Source: Lampris incognitus
Taxonomy: Eukaryota; Chordata; Actinopteri; Lampriformes; Lampridae
NCBI RefSeq assembly: GCF_029633865.1
Contig: NC_079230.1
Coordinates: 32,073,358-32,137,357, forward strand
Direction of reading: 5' to 3'
DNA length: 64,000 nucleotides
Shown here: piece after piece, positions 1 through 11,385 of the stretch
Numbering within the stretch: position 1 is the stretch's first letter
How the letters are laid out: every line of letters begins with the position of its first letter
Translations under genes and position numbers: made by a program
Notes under the pieces: model-generated
Told to the model about the DNA's origin: nothing
Databases searched by the model: none
The model's input: only the letters and a program-made list of their open reading frames with translations

Positions 1-90
1 AGGAGACAGGAGGGGGGATAAGGAGACAGGAGGGGGGATAAGGAGATAGGAGGGGGGATAAGGAGATAGGAGGGGGGATAAGGAGACAGG
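1..90. repeat. 20-bp minisatellite, G-rich
   Basis: About 4.5 tandem copies of the 20-bp unit AGGAGACAGGAGGGGGGATA start at the window edge. Copies 3 and 4 have GAGATAGG instead of GAGACAGG. The array is cut by the window start, so its true length is unknown. Confidence 0.9.
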
Positions 91-164
91 ACAAAAAAAA
101 GTAGACAAATGTGTGGACTGAGCGTCAGAATCACAGTGTCATCCTGAACCCATATTAGAGCTGC

Positions 165-215
165 ACGTGGTGGTGGTGGTGGGGTGGGGTGGGGTGGGGT
201 GGGGGTGGTGATGCT
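165..215 (+). repeat. GGTGG/GGGGT tract, quadruplex-prone
   Basis: A run of GGTGG followed by five GGGG blocks separated by single T residues. Four or more closely spaced G4 runs are the pattern expected of an intramolecular G-quadruplex. No gene is seen in the surrounding stretch 91-336. Confidence 0.7.
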
Positions 216-336
216 GCTCTCATTGTTGTGTTGAGTTAGCCATGTGTGATGGTGTGGACCTCTACACCCCCCCCCCGTCCATTCTGCTGCTGCACCGCCA
301 CCTGCCAGCACACGGACCACAGCCTGGACCTCAACC

Positions 337-356
337 AGAGAGAAAGACAGACAATC

Positions 357-446
<90 letters not shown>

Positions 447-1615
447 TAATAAACAAAGTCAGAAAGGAAGACAGAAAGAAAGAAAGAAAGAAAGAAAGAA
501 AGTAATAAACAAAGTCAGAAAGAAAGAAAGGAAGAAAGAAAGTCAGAAAGAAAGAAATAAACAAAGTCAGAAAGAAAGCAAGACATACAGAAATAAACAA
601 AGTCAGAAAGAAAAGTCAGAAAGAAAGAAAAAAAGGAAGAAATAAATAAATAAATAAATAAATAAACAAAGTCAGAAAGAAAAAAAGTCAGAAAGAAAGA
701 AAGAAAGGAAGAAAGAAAGAAAGTCAGAAAGACAGACAGAAATAAACAAAGTCAGAAAGAAATAAACAAAGTCAGAAAGACAGACAGAAATTAACAAAGT
801 TAGCAAGAAAGAAAGAAAGGAAGAAAGAAAGAAAGAAAGAAAGTCAGAAAGAAAGACAGACAGAAATAAACAAAGTCAGAAAGAAAGAAAGAACGTAATA
901 AACAAAGTCAGAAAGAAAGGAAGACAGAAAGAAATAAACAAAGTCAGAAAGAAAGAAAAAAGTCAGAAAGACAGACAGAAATAAACAAAGTCAGAAAGAA
1001 AGAAAGAAAGACAGAAAGAAAGATATAAACAAAGTCAGAAAGAAAGGAAGAAAGAAAGACAGAAAGAAAGATATAAACAAAGTCAGAAAGAAAGACAGAA
1101 AGAAAGTCAGAAAGAAACAAAGTCAGAAAGAAAGAAAGAAAGAAAGAAAGGAAGGAAGAAAGAAAGAAAGAAAGGAAGAAAGAAAGAAAGAAAGGAAGAA
1201 AGAAAGAAAGTCAGAAAGACAGACAGGAATAAACAAAGTCAGAAAGAAAAAAAGTCAGAAAGAAAGAAAGAAAGGAAGAAAGAAAGAAAGAAAGGAAGAA
1301 AGAAAGTCAGAAAGACAGACAGAAATAAACAAAGTTAGCAAGAAAGAAAGTCAGAAAGAAAGAAAGTCAGAAAGACAGACAGAAATAAACAAAGTTAGCA
1401 AGAAAGAAAGAAAGGAGGAAAGAAAGAAGGGAAGAAAGAAAGTCAGAAAGAAAGTCAGAAAGACAGACAGAAATAAACAAAGTCAGAAAGAAAGAAAGAC
1501 AGAAAGACAGACAGAAAGAAAAAAAGAAAGTCAGAAAGAAAGATACAAACAAAGTCAGAAAGGAAAGAAGAAAGGAAGAAAGAAAGAAAGATATAAAAAA
1601 GTCAGAAAGAAAGTC

Positions 1616-1649
<34 letters not shown>

Positions 1650-2920
1650 TCAGAAAGAAAGGAAGACAGAAAGAAAGTCAGAAAGAATGATATAAACAAA
1701 GTCAGAAAGAAAGAAAGAAATAAACAAAGTCAGAAAGAAAGAAAGAAAGAAAGTCAGAAAGAACGGAAGAAAGGAAGAACGAAAGTCAGAAAGAAAGATA
1801 TAAACAAAGTCAGAAAGAAAGAAATAAACAAAGTCAGAAAGAAAGATATAAAAAAGTCCGAAATAAATAAATAAACAAAGTCAGAAAGAAAAAAAGTCAG
1901 AAAGAAAGAAAGAAAGGAAGAAAGAAAGAAAGTCAGAAAGACAGACAGAAATAAACAAAGTTAGCAAGAAAGAAAGAAAGGAAGAAAGAAAGAAAGAAAG
2001 TCAGAAAGAAAGACAGACAGAAATAAACAAAGTCAGAAAGAAAGAAAGAACGTAATAAACAAAGTCAGAAAGAAAGGAAGACAGAAAGAAATAAACAAAG
2101 TCAGAAAGAAAGAAAAAAGTCAGAAAGACAGACAGAAATAAACAAAGTCAGAAAGAAAGAAAGAAAGAAAGACAGAAAGAAAGATATAAACAAAGTCAGA
2201 AAGAAAGGAAGAAAGAAAGTCAGAAAGAAAGAAATAAACAAAGTCAGAAAGAAAGAAAGAAAGACAGAAACAAAGTCAGAAAGAAACAAAGTCAGAAAGA
2301 AAGAAAGAAAGAAAGAAAGGAAGAAAGAAAGAAAGGAAGAAAGAAAGAAAGAAAGGAAGAAAGAAAGAAAGTCAGAAAGACAGACAGAAATAAACAAAGT
2401 CAGAAAGAAAAAAGGTCAGAAAGAAAGAAAGAAAGGAAGAAAGAAAGAAAGGAAGAAAGAAAGGAAGAAAGAAAGGAAGAAAGAAAGTCAGAAAGACAGA
2501 CAGAAATAAACAAAGTTAGCAAGAAAGAAAGTCAGAAAGAAAGACAGAAATAAACAAAGTTAGCAAGAAAGAAAGAAAGGAAGAAAGAAAGAAAGGAAGA
2601 AAGAAAGTCAGAAAGAAAGTCAGAAAGACAGACAGAAATAAACAAAGTCAGAAAGAAAGAAAGACAGAAAGACAGACAGAAAGAAAAAAAGAAAGTCAGA
2701 AAGAAAGATACAAACAAAGTCAGAAAGGAAAGAAGAAAGGAAGAAAGAAAGAAAGATATAAAAAAGTCAGAAAGAAAGTCAGAAAGAAAGAAAGAAAGAA
2801 AGAAAGCCAGAAAGAAAGGAAGACAGAAAGAAAGTCAGAAAGAATGATATAAACAAAGTCAGAAAGAAATAAAGAAAGAAAGAAAGAAAGAAAGTAATAA
2901 ACAAAGTCAGAAAGGAAGAC

Positions 2921-2958
<38 letters not shown>

Positions 2959-3275
2959 TAATAACCAGTCAGAAAGAAAGAAAGGAAGAAAGAAAGTCAG
3001 AAAGAAAGAAATAAACAAAGTCAGAAAGAAAGAAAGACATATAGAAATAAACAAAGTCAGAAAGAAAAAAAGTCAGAAAGAAAGAAAAAAAGGAAGAAAT
3101 AAATAAATAAATAAATAAACAAAGTCAGAAAGAAAAAAAGTCAGAAAGAAAGAAAGAAAGGAAGAAAGAAAGAAAGAAAGTCAGAAAGACAGACAGAAAT
3201 AAACAAAGTCAGAAAGAAATAAACAAAGTCAGAAAGACAGACAGAAATTAACAAAGTTAGCAAGAAAGAAAGAAA

Positions 3276-3312
<37 letters not shown>

Positions 3313-4041
3313 TCAGAAAGAAAGACAGACAGAAATAAACAAAGTCAGAAAGAAAGAAAGAACGTAATAAACAAAGTCAGAAAGAAAGGAAGACAGAAAG
3401 AAATAAACAAAGTCAGAAAGAAAGAAAAAAGTCAGAAAGACAGACAGAAATAAACAAAGTCAGAAAGAAAGAAAGAAAGACAGAAAGAAAGATATAAACA
3501 AAGTCAGAAAGAAAGGAAGAAAGAAAGTCAGAAAGAAAGAAATAAACAAAGTCAGAAAGAAAGAAAGAAAGACAGAAAGAAAGTCAGAAAGAAACAAAGT
3601 CAGAAAGAAAGAAAGAAAGAAAGGAAGAAAGAAAGAAAGGAAGAAAGAAAGAAAGAAAGAAAGGAAGGAAGAAAGAAAGAAAGTCAGAAAGACAGACAGA
3701 AATAAACAAAGTCAGAAAGAAAAAAGGTCAGAAAGAAAGAAAGAAAGGAAGAAAGAAAGAAAGAAAGGAAGAAAGAAAGAAAGTCAGAAAGACAGACAGA
3801 AATAAGCAAAGTTAGCAAGAAAGAAAGTCAGAAAGAAAGAAAGTCAGAAAGACAGACAGAAATAAACAAAGTTAGCAAGAAAGAAAGAAAGAAAGAAAGA
3901 AAGGAAGAAAGAAAGTCAGAAAGAAAGTCAGAAAGACAGACAGAAATAAACAAAGTCAGAAAGAAAGAAAGACAGAAAGACAGACAGAAAGAAAAAAAGA
4001 AAGTCAGAAAGAAAGATACAAACAAAGTCAGAAAGAAAGTC

Positions 4042-4075
<34 letters not shown>

Positions 4076-6139
4076 TCAGAAAGAAAGGAAGACAGAAAGA
4101 AAGTCAGAAAGAATGATATAAACAAAGTCAGAAAGAAAGAAAGAAATAAACAAAGTCAGAAAGAAAGAAAGAAAGAAAGTCAGAAAGAACGGAAGAAAGG
4201 AAGAACGAAAGTCAGAAAGAAAGATATAAACAAAGTCAGAAAGAAAGAAATAAACAAAGTCAGAAAGAAAGATATAAAAAAGTCCGAAATAAATAAATAA
4301 ACAAAGTCAGAAAGAAAGGAAGACAGAAAGAAAGTCAGAAAGAAAGATACAAACAAAGTCAGAAAGAAAAGAAGAAAGGAAGAAAGAAAGAAAGAATGAT
4401 ATAAACAAAGTCAGAAAGAAAGAAAGTCAGAAAGACAGACAGAAATAAACAAAGTTAGCAAGAAAGAAAGAAAGGAAGAAAGAAAGTCAGAAAGAAAGTC
4501 AGAAAGACAGACAGAAATAAACAAAGTCAGAAAGAAAGAAAGACAGAAAGACAGACAGAAAGAAAAAAAGAAAGTCAGAAAGAAAGATACAAACAAAGTC
4601 AGAAAAGGAAAGAAGAAAGGAAGAAAGAAAGAAAGATATAAAAAAAGTCAGAAAGAAAGTCAGAAAGAAAGAAAGAAAGAAAGAAAGTCAGAAAGAAAGG
4701 AAGACAGAAAGTCAGAAAGAAAGATACAAACAAAGTCAGAAAGAAAAGAAGAAAGGAAGAAAGAAAGAAAGAATGATATAAACAAAGTCAGAAAGAAAGA
4801 AAGAAAGAAACAAAGTCAGAAAGAAAGAAAGAAAGAAAGTCAGAAAGAACGGAAGAAAGGAAGAACGAAAGTCAGAAAGAAAGATATAAACAAAGTCAGA
4901 AAGAAAGAAATAAACAGTCAGAAAGAAAGATATAAAAAAGTCCGAAATAAATAAATAAACAAAGTCAGAAAGAAAGGAAGACAGAAAGAAAGTCAGAAAG
5001 AAAGATACAAACAAAGTCAGAAAGAAAAGAAGAAAGGAAGAAAGAAAGAAAGAATGATATAAACAAAGTCAGAAAGAAAGAAAGTCAGAAAGACAGACAG
5101 AAATAAACAAAGTTAGCAAGAAAGAAAGAAAGGAAGAAAGAAAGTCAGAAAGAAAGTCAGAAAGACAGACAGAAATAAACAAAGTCAGAAAGAAAGAAAG
5201 ACAGAAAGACAGACAGAAAGAAAAAAAGAAAGTCAGAAAGAAGGATACAAACAAAGTCAGAAAAGGAAAGAAGAAAGGAAGAAAGAAAGAAAGATATAAA
5301 AAAGTCAGAAAGAAAGTCAGAAAGAAAGAAAGAAAGAAAGAAAGAAAGTCAGAAAGAAAGGAAGACAGAAAGAAAGTCAGAAAGAAAGATACAAACAAAG
5401 TCAGAAAGAAAAGAAGAAAGGAATAAAGAAAGAAAGAATGATATAAACAAAGTCAGAAAGAAAGAAAGAAATAAACAAAGTCAGAAAGAAAGAAAGAAAG
5501 AAAGAAAGAAAGTCAGAAAGAACGGAAGAAAGGAAGAACGAAAGTCAGAAAGAAAGATATAAACAAAGTCCGAAATAAATAAATAAACAAAGTCAGAAAG
5601 AAAGATATAAAAAAGTCCGAAATAAATAAATAAATAAACAAAGTCAGAAAGAAAGGAAGACAGAAAGAAAGTCAGAAAGAAAGATACAAACAAAGTCAGA
5701 AAGAAAAGAAGAAAGGAAGAAAGAAAGAAAGAATGATATAAACAAAGTCAGAAAGAAAGAAAGATAGAAACAAAGTCAGAAAGGAAGAACGAAAGTCAGA
5801 AAGAAAGATATAAACAAAGTCCGATATAAATAAATAAATAAATAAACAAAGTCAGAAAGAAAGGAAGAAAGAAAGAAAGTCAGAAAGAAAGATATAAACA
5901 AAGTCAGAAAGAAAGTCAGAAGGAAAGAAATAAACAAAGTCAGAAAGAAAGAAAGAAAGAAAGGAAGAGAAAGAAAGAAAGTCAGAAATAAACAAAGTCA
6001 GAAAGAAAGGAAGAAAGTCAGAAAGAAAGATATAAACAAAGTCAGAAAGAAAGAAAGAAATAAACAAAGTCAGAAAGAAAGGAAGAAAGGAAGAAAGAAA
6101 GAAAGAAAGTCAGAAAGAAACAAAGAAAGAAACAAAGTC

Positions 6140-6173
<34 letters not shown>

Positions 6174-6341
6174 GAAGACAAAGAAAGAAACAAAGTCAGA
6201 AAGAAAGAAAGTCAGAAAGAAGAAAGAAATACAGACAGAAATAAGCAAAGTCAGAAAGAAAGACAGACAGACAAAGAAAGAAAGAAAGTAATAAACAAAG
6301 TCAGAAAGAAAGGAAGACAGAAAGAAAGAAAGGAAGACAGA
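337..6341 (+). repeat. 6-kb AAAG/GTCAG purine-strand satellite with higher-order structure
   Basis: The plus strand is almost pure A and G, broken by recurring words GTCAG, GACAG, AAATAAAC and GATATAAAC. A pure AAAG run lies at 357-446. Marker words show higher-order periods: GAACGTAATA recurs at 891, 2048 and 3360. GAATGATAT recurs at 1685, 2842 and 4111 (steps of about 1157 and 1270), then at 4394, 4771, 5052, 5436 and 5731 (alternating steps of about 380 and 285). Long reading frames rich in KERKK or LSFFLSFF are low-complexity shadows, not genes. The array resumes at 11386 after Gypsy-A. Confidence 0.95.
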
Positions 6342-6346
6342 CAGAC
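6342..6346 (+). other. Target-site duplication CAGAC, left copy (Gypsy-A)
   Basis: CAGAC here matches CAGAC at 11381-11385, directly outside the two LTRs. A 5-bp duplication is normal for Ty3/gypsy integration. Confidence 0.9.
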
Positions 6347-6674
6347 TGTCACAGCCTCTCGCCCTTGACATCAAAGCGATCGCCCTTGACACCTGCTACA
6401 CCAGCTGACACCTGCTACACCAGCTGACACCTGCTGACCCCTCCTTCACCCCGGCACCAGCTGGCCATCAAGCAATCGCCCTCACCCTTAAAAGGCCTCC
6501 ACTATGGACCAGTCTTTGCTGGAACGTCGCCTTTCATGGACTTCTGCCTGCCTGCCTACCTGCCAATGAGCCAACTCCTGCTCTACCCTCGAGATCGGTC
6601 ACTTCAATAAAGACTGGATTCTTCCCTTACCTGGTTGTCCCGTCTGCTTTTGGGTTCTTTCCCGATACGTGACA
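6347..6674 (+). repeat. 5' LTR of Gypsy-A
   Basis: 328 bp, TG...CA with perfect 6-bp terminal inverted repeat TGTCAC/GTGACA. A TATA-like TTAAAAGG at 6488 lies 30 nt before GCTGGAACGT, the likely transcript start. An AATAAA polyadenylation signal is present near 6607. It also holds short internal repeats of ACACCTGCTACACCAGCTG. Confidence 0.95.
6488..6495 (+). promoter_or_regulatory. TATA-like box of the Gypsy-A 5' LTR
   Basis: TTAAAAGG lies 30 nt upstream of 6518, where the segment complementary to the primer site begins. That is normal TATA-to-start spacing, so the RNA 5' end is inferred to fall at about 6518. Confidence 0.6.
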
Positions 6675-6676
6675 GT

Positions 6677-6686
6677 ACGTTCCAGC
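6677..6686 (+). other. Self-complementary primer binding site of Gypsy-A
   Basis: ACGTTCCAGC starts 2 nt inside the 5' LTR edge. It is the exact reverse complement of GCTGGAACGT at 6518-6527 (and 11228-11237 in the 3' LTR), where the transcript is predicted to begin. Tf1 and its vertebrate sushi relatives are known to prime with their own RNA 5' end instead of a tRNA. The match seen here fits that mechanism. Confidence 0.75.
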
Positions 6687-6690
6687 CACT

Positions 6691-8184
6691 ATGGACCCAG
6701 CAGACCATTCCACCACAGACCTGGCCACGGTCTGCCAGGCTGTAGCCAACCAGGAATCGGTCCTCGGCCAGCACAGCCAGGTGCTACAGGAGATGGCTGA
6801 CGCCCTCCGTGAGCTCGGCTCAAAGATCTCCGGAATCCAGACCCAACTTAGAGCCTCCGCTAGCCCGGGACCCGCCCCTCCAGCTCCGCCACCCCCAGCG
6901 CCATCAACTTCGGCTAAGGAACCATGGGTTGCCCCGCCCGATAAGTATGATGGAGATTTTGGACTTTGTCGCCCTTTTTTGATGCAGTGTGAGATTGTGT
7001 TTAACCAGCAGCCCCAGTCATATTCCACGGATGGAGCCAAAGTCGCTTACATCATGGGTCTTCTCCGGGGTAGCGCCCTGGATTGGGCTACAGCGGTGTG
7101 GGAGATGCAGGCCTCCACTTCCTCATCCTATGCTGAGTTCACCACTGCCTTTCGCCAGGTTTTTGACCATCCCGTGCGAGGAAAGGATGCATCAAAAAGA
7201 CTGATCTCCCTCCGCCAGGGTTCCCGCAGCGTCGCTGACTACTCAGTTGAGTTCCGTACGCTATCAGCGGAGGGCGGATGGAACAACGAGTCCCTCCAGG
7301 CCGGGTTTTCCAACGGTCTGAGCGAATCCATAAAGGACAAATTGGTTTCCTACCCCGAGCCTGGAGGGTTGGAGGAATTGGTTACCCTGGCCATTCGTGT
7401 GGACAACTGTCTCCGGGAGCGGAGGCGAGAGAGGACGCGCTGCTTTCCTGGTCACAACAACTTACCACGGGCCACACCTCCAAACTCTGGGGGCCGAGCT
7501 CGCTCGACTGAGGCTGACGTACTCCGAGAAAGCCCGAGGCGTGACTCTTCCCCAGCTTCGGAGTCGATGCAACTCGGCCGCTACCGGCTCAACCCGGAGG
7601 AGCGTCAACGCCGCATCACCGAGAACAGCTGTTTGTATTGTGGTCAGCCTGGTCACTTTCTCGGCTCCTGCCCTCACCGTTCCGTCAAACTAGCAGGCTC
7701 ACGAGGGAGGGGGAGGATCCTCGTGAGACCAACTGTCTGCCCTCTGTCTCCTCGTCCACGTACCCAGTTGCAAGCTACCATCAGTTTTAAAGGTCAGTCC
7801 ACTAAACTTTTGGCTTTAATTGACTCTAGAGCTGGTGAAAGCTTTTTGGATGCAAGTGTTGTGAAGCAGTTAGGTCTTGCCACTGTGAGTCTGGACCAGC
7901 CTCTTGAAGCTAATGCCCTGGATGGACGTCTCCTGGCCTGGATAACCTCTAAGACCGAGCCTGTGCGCCTCCTGTTGTCGGGAAACCATCAAGAGGAGCT
8001 AAGTTTTTTCGTTATCAATTCTCCATTTGTTCCCATTATACTTGGTCATCCCTGGCTGGTTAACCATAGTCCCCATATTGATTGGTCATCGGCCAGAATT
8101 TCAAGTTGGAGCCCCGTCTGTCATGCCATATGCCTCCAGTTTGCTCTGCCTCAGTCTGTCCCCAGTCAGGTGTCAAGCTCTTAG
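6691..8184 (+). CDS. Gypsy-A Gag and protease
   Basis: 497 codons ending at an in-frame TAG. The ATG lies 16 nt after the LTR, as in sushi-type elements. Residues ~80-250 form the retrotransposon Gag capsid-like region, the family from which mammalian PEG10/RTL genes were domesticated. A single CCHC zinc knuckle, CLYCGQPGHFLGSC, is at residues 314-327. An aspartic protease follows, with its catalytic aspartate at residue 378. The expected Asp-Ser-Gly reads Asp-Ser-Arg here (AGA at 7828), which probably inactivates it. A second protease hallmark, IILGHPWL, lies near residue 450. The frame continues past the stop into reverse transcriptase, so the TAG is either a nonsense mutation or a readthrough stop; I favour mutation. 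Confidence 0.9.
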   Translation: MDPADHSTTDLATVCQAVANQESVLGQHSQVLQEMADALRELGSKISGIQTQLRASASPGPAPPAPPPPAPSTSAKEPWVAPPDKYDGDFGLCRPFLMQCEIVFNQQPQSYSTDGAKVAYIMGLLRGSALDWATAVWEMQASTSSSYAEFTTAFRQVFDHPVRGKDASKRLISLRQGSRSVADYSVEFRTLSAEGGWNNESLQAGFSNGLSESIKDKLVSYPEPGGLEELVTLAIRVDNCLRERRRERTRCFPGHNNLPRATPPNSGGRARSTEADVLRESPRRDSSPASESMQLGRYRLNPEERQRRITENSCLYCGQPGHFLGSCPHRSVKLAGSRGRGRILVRPTVCPLSPRPRTQLQATISFKGQSTKLLALIDSRAGESFLDASVVKQLGLATVSLDQPLEANALDGRLLAWITSKTEPVRLLLSGNHQEELSFFVINSPFVPIILGHPWLVNHSPHIDWSSARISSWSPVCHAICLQFALPQSVPSQVSSS

Positions 8185-11050
8185 ACCTCTGACCTGTCAC
8201 TGGTGCCTCCAGAGTACCATGACCTCCGAGCCGTGTTCAACAAGCAGCAAGCTCTCTCCCTGCCTCCTCATCGCCCCTATGATTGCGCTATTGACCTGCT
8301 GCCAGGCGCTCCCCTCCCCAGCAGTCGTCTATATAGCCTCTCCAAGCCTGAGCGGGAGTCCATGGAGAGGTACATCAAGGACTTCTTGGTGGCTGGTCTT
8401 ATTCGCCCGTCATCGTCACCCCTTGGTGCGGGGTTCTTCTTTGTGGCCAAGAAGGACAGAACCCTCCGGCCATGTATTGACTATAGAGGCCTCAATAACA
8501 TCACAGTCAAGAATAAGTACCCACTGCCCCTCATGACTTCTGCTTTTGATTCTCTCCAGGGAGCCACAGTGTTCACTAAACTAGACCTCCGCAATGCTTA
8601 CCACCTGGTTCGGGTTCGAGACGGAGATGAATGGAAGACTGCCTTCAACAACCCCCTGGGGCATTTTGAATATCTGGTGATGCCGTTTGGTCTCACTAAT
8701 GCCCCAGCTGTCTTCCAGAGTCTGGTCAATGACGTCCTACGTGACATGTTGGATCGTTTCGTTTTGTTTACCTGGATGATATCCTGATTTTTTTCCAGAG
8801 ACCTGTCAGAGCATGTCATGCACGTCCGCCAAGTCCTTCAACGGCTACTGGAGAACCGCCTTTTCGTAAAAGCAGAGAAGTGCGAATTCCATGCCCCTTC
8901 AGTCACCTTCCTGGGCTACATCGTGGCCGATGAGCAGGTGAGAATGGACCCTGCCAAGGTCAGAGCGGTTCTTGAGTGGCCAAGCCCGACCAGCCGTAAG
9001 CAGCTTCAGAGGTTCCTCGGTTTTGCCAACTTCTACAGACGGTTCATCCGCAATTACAGCCGCGTTGCGGCCCCACTAACCGCTCTTACCTCCACCTCCA
9101 GACAGTTCCTGTGGACCCCTGTAGCAGAGGCAGCTTTCCAAGCTCTCAAGCACCGCTTCACCACAGCTCCTATCCTCATCCAGCCAGACCCAACCAAACA
9201 GTTCGTTGTAGAAGTGGACGCCTCTGAAATTGGGGTGGGGGCGGTCCTTTCTCAGCGCTCCAGTGAGGATTGCAAGACACACCCCTGTGCCTTCCTGTCT
9301 CGCCTTCTCTCCCCAGCTGAAAGGAACTATGATGTGGGGAATCGTGAACTCCTGGCGGTGAAATTGGCACTGGAGGAATGGCGACATTTTCTGGAGGGGT
9401 CTGAGCTTCCTTTTATAGTGTGGACTGACCATAAGAACCTGGAATACATCCAGTCAGCAAAGCGACTCACCGCACGCCAAGCCAGGTGGGCGCTCTTTTT
9501 TGGTCATTTTAATTTTTCTTTGACGTACAGACCTGGCTCCAGGAATGCCAAGCCCGATGCTCTGTCTCGTGTGCATGGGGAGGAGTCTGAGCCCAAGCTC
9601 CAACCTGACACCATCGTTCCCTCTACCTGTGTGGTTGCGGCTGTGGCTGTCACCTGGAACATTGAAAGGGAGGTCATGGCAGCACAACAGACTCAGCCTG
9701 ACCCAGGTAACGGTCCCCCCGGGCGCTTGTTTGTTCCAGATGCTGTTAAATCTAGTGTGTTGCAGTGGGCTCACTCTTCCAAACTTACCTGCCATCCTGG
9801 AGTAACCCGTACCCTAGCCTTCCTCCGCAGACGGTTCTGGTGGCCTTCCATGACGGAGGATACTGGGTCTTTTGTTTCTGCCTGTCCTGTTTGTGCCCAG
9901 AATAAGCCCTCCACTCGGGCCAGTGCCGGTCTGCTGCACCCCCTGCCTGTTCCACACCGTCCCTGGTCGCATCTGTCCTTGGATTTCGTCTCTGGTCTGC
10001 CCGCCTCCGACGGTAACACCGTTGTACTAACTGTTGTTGATCGCTTCAGTAAATTTGTTCATTTTTTACCCTTGTCTAAACTGCCTTCGGCTCGAGAGAC
10101 TGCGGATCTGCTGGTCAGGGAGGTTTTCCGGGTCCACGGTCTTCCCCGTGATATAGTGTCTGACCGTGGCCCCCAGTTCACTTCTGTTGTCTGGAAGGCT
10201 TTCTGCTCTGCCATCGGTGCCACCGTCAGCCTGTCATCGGGGTTCCATCCTCAGACCAACGGCCAGGCCGAGAGGGCCAACCAGGCATTGGCGACTGTCC
10301 TCCGCTGTCTGGTGTCTGCCAACCCATCCTCTTGGTCCTCACAACTTCCCTGGGTAGAATATGCCCATAACACCTTGCCATCGTCTGCTACTGGGTTGTC
10401 CCCTTTTCAATGCCTTTATGGCTATCAGCCCCCCCTTTTTCCTTCTCAAGAGGTAGACATTCCGGTTCCATCTGTCCAGGCCCATGTCCGTCGGTGCCGT
10501 CGGACCTGGCGGCGAGCCCGTGCTGCATTGCTCAGGGCCTCCGGCCGTTACCAGCGCTTGGCGGATCGTCATCGCACCCCTGCTCCGGACTACTCCCCCG
10601 GTGACCAGGTATGGCTCTCTACCAAGGATCTACCCTTGAGACCGGACGCTAAAAAACTGTCCCCCAGGTATATTGGTCCCTTTCCCATTGTCAAAGTCAT
10701 TAACCCCTCTATGGTCCGTCTGAAGCTGCCCCGCACTCTCCGGGTTCACCCTTCCTTCCATGTGTCCTGCCTCAAACCTGTCTCTACCAGCCCTCTAGTT
10801 CCCCCGGCCCCCCCGCCCCCACCTCCTCGTATGATCAACGATCATCCGGCTTACACCGTTCGTCTTCTCCTGGACTCTCGTCGCCGTGGTCGCGGCCTGT
10901 AGTATCTCGTGGACTGGGAGGGATATGGCCCGGAGGAGAGGTGTTGGGTCCCTCGTCGCCTTGTCCTGGACGCGAACCTCATCCGGGACTTCCACAGGAC
11001 GCACCCTGACGGGTCTGGTAGGTCGCCCGGTGGCGCCCCTCGGAGGGGGG
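8185..11050 (+). pseudogene. Gypsy-A Pol: RT, RNase H, integrase, chromodomain (broken)
   Basis: Reverse transcriptase starts in the Gag frame right after the TAG (8203-8787 open). Just before the catalytic YLDD (8769-8780) one base appears lost in a T run, and just after it one T is gained. The frame therefore leaves and returns within about 30 bp, and an open frame resumes through 8818-10902. RNase H has [13 protein letters not shown] and TDHKNLEY. Integrase has an HHCC zinc finger (about 9770-9905) and a D,D,E core ([24 protein letters not shown]), followed by a GPY/F module. TAG at 10900-10902 then interrupts the chromodomain (YLVDWEGYG downstream, to about 11000). Inactive as it stands. 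Confidence 0.9.
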
Positions 11051-11052
11051 GT
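11041..11052 (+). other. Polypurine tract of Gypsy-A
   Basis: A G-rich run with GGAGGGGGGG directly before the 3' LTR, the expected plus-strand primer position. Confidence 0.8.
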
Positions 11053-11054
11053 AC

Positions 11055-11380
11055 TGTCACAGCCTCTCGCCCTTGACATCAAAGCGATCGCCCTTGACAC
11101 CTGCTACACCAGCTGACACCTGCTACACCAGCTGACACCTGCTGACCCCTCCTTCACCCCGGCACGCCAGCTGACCATCAAGCAATCACCCTCACCCTTA
11201 AAAGGCCTCCACTGTGGACCAGTCTTCGCTGGAACGTCGCCATTCATGGACGTCTGCCTGCCTACCTGCCACTGAGCCACCTCCTGCTCTACCCCCGAGA
11301 TCGGTCACTTCAGTAAAGACTTGATTCTTCCCTTACCTGGTTGTCCCGTCTGCTTTTGGGTTCTTTCCTGATACGTGACA
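11055..11380 (+). repeat. 3' LTR of Gypsy-A
   Basis: 326 bp, about 96 percent identical to the 5' LTR. The AATAAA of the 5' LTR reads AGTAAA here, so the signal that would end the element's own transcript is damaged. The following CAGAC (11381-11385) is the right target duplication. Confidence 0.95.
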
Positions 11381-11385
11381 CAGAC

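Larger units (their letters stand above)
6347..11380 (+). mobile_element. Gypsy-A: complete Tf1/sushi-type Ty3/gypsy retrotransposon
   Basis: A 5.03-kb element bounded by LTRs starting TGTCAC and ending GTGACA, with 5-bp CAGAC duplications on both sides, inserted in the AAAG satellite. The internal order is self-complementary primer site, Gag with one zinc knuckle, protease, reverse transcriptase, RNase H, integrase, chromodomain, polypurine tract. This order and the terminal chromodomain identify the chromovirus branch called Tf1/sushi in vertebrates. The two LTRs differ at about 12 positions plus a 2-bp and a 4-bp indel, suggesting moderate age. The copy is broken: in-frame TAG codons at 8182 and 10900, a frame excursion around the reverse transcriptase active site, and a changed protease motif. 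Confidence 0.95.

Noticed and set aside
242..6392. Many open frames of KERKK or LSFFLSFF type on both strands
   Set aside because: They follow from the 4-bp AAAG periodicity and have no start context, domain or composition of a real protein.
9076..9795. Minus-strand frames across Gypsy-A RNase H
   Set aside because: Antisense of a clear coding region.
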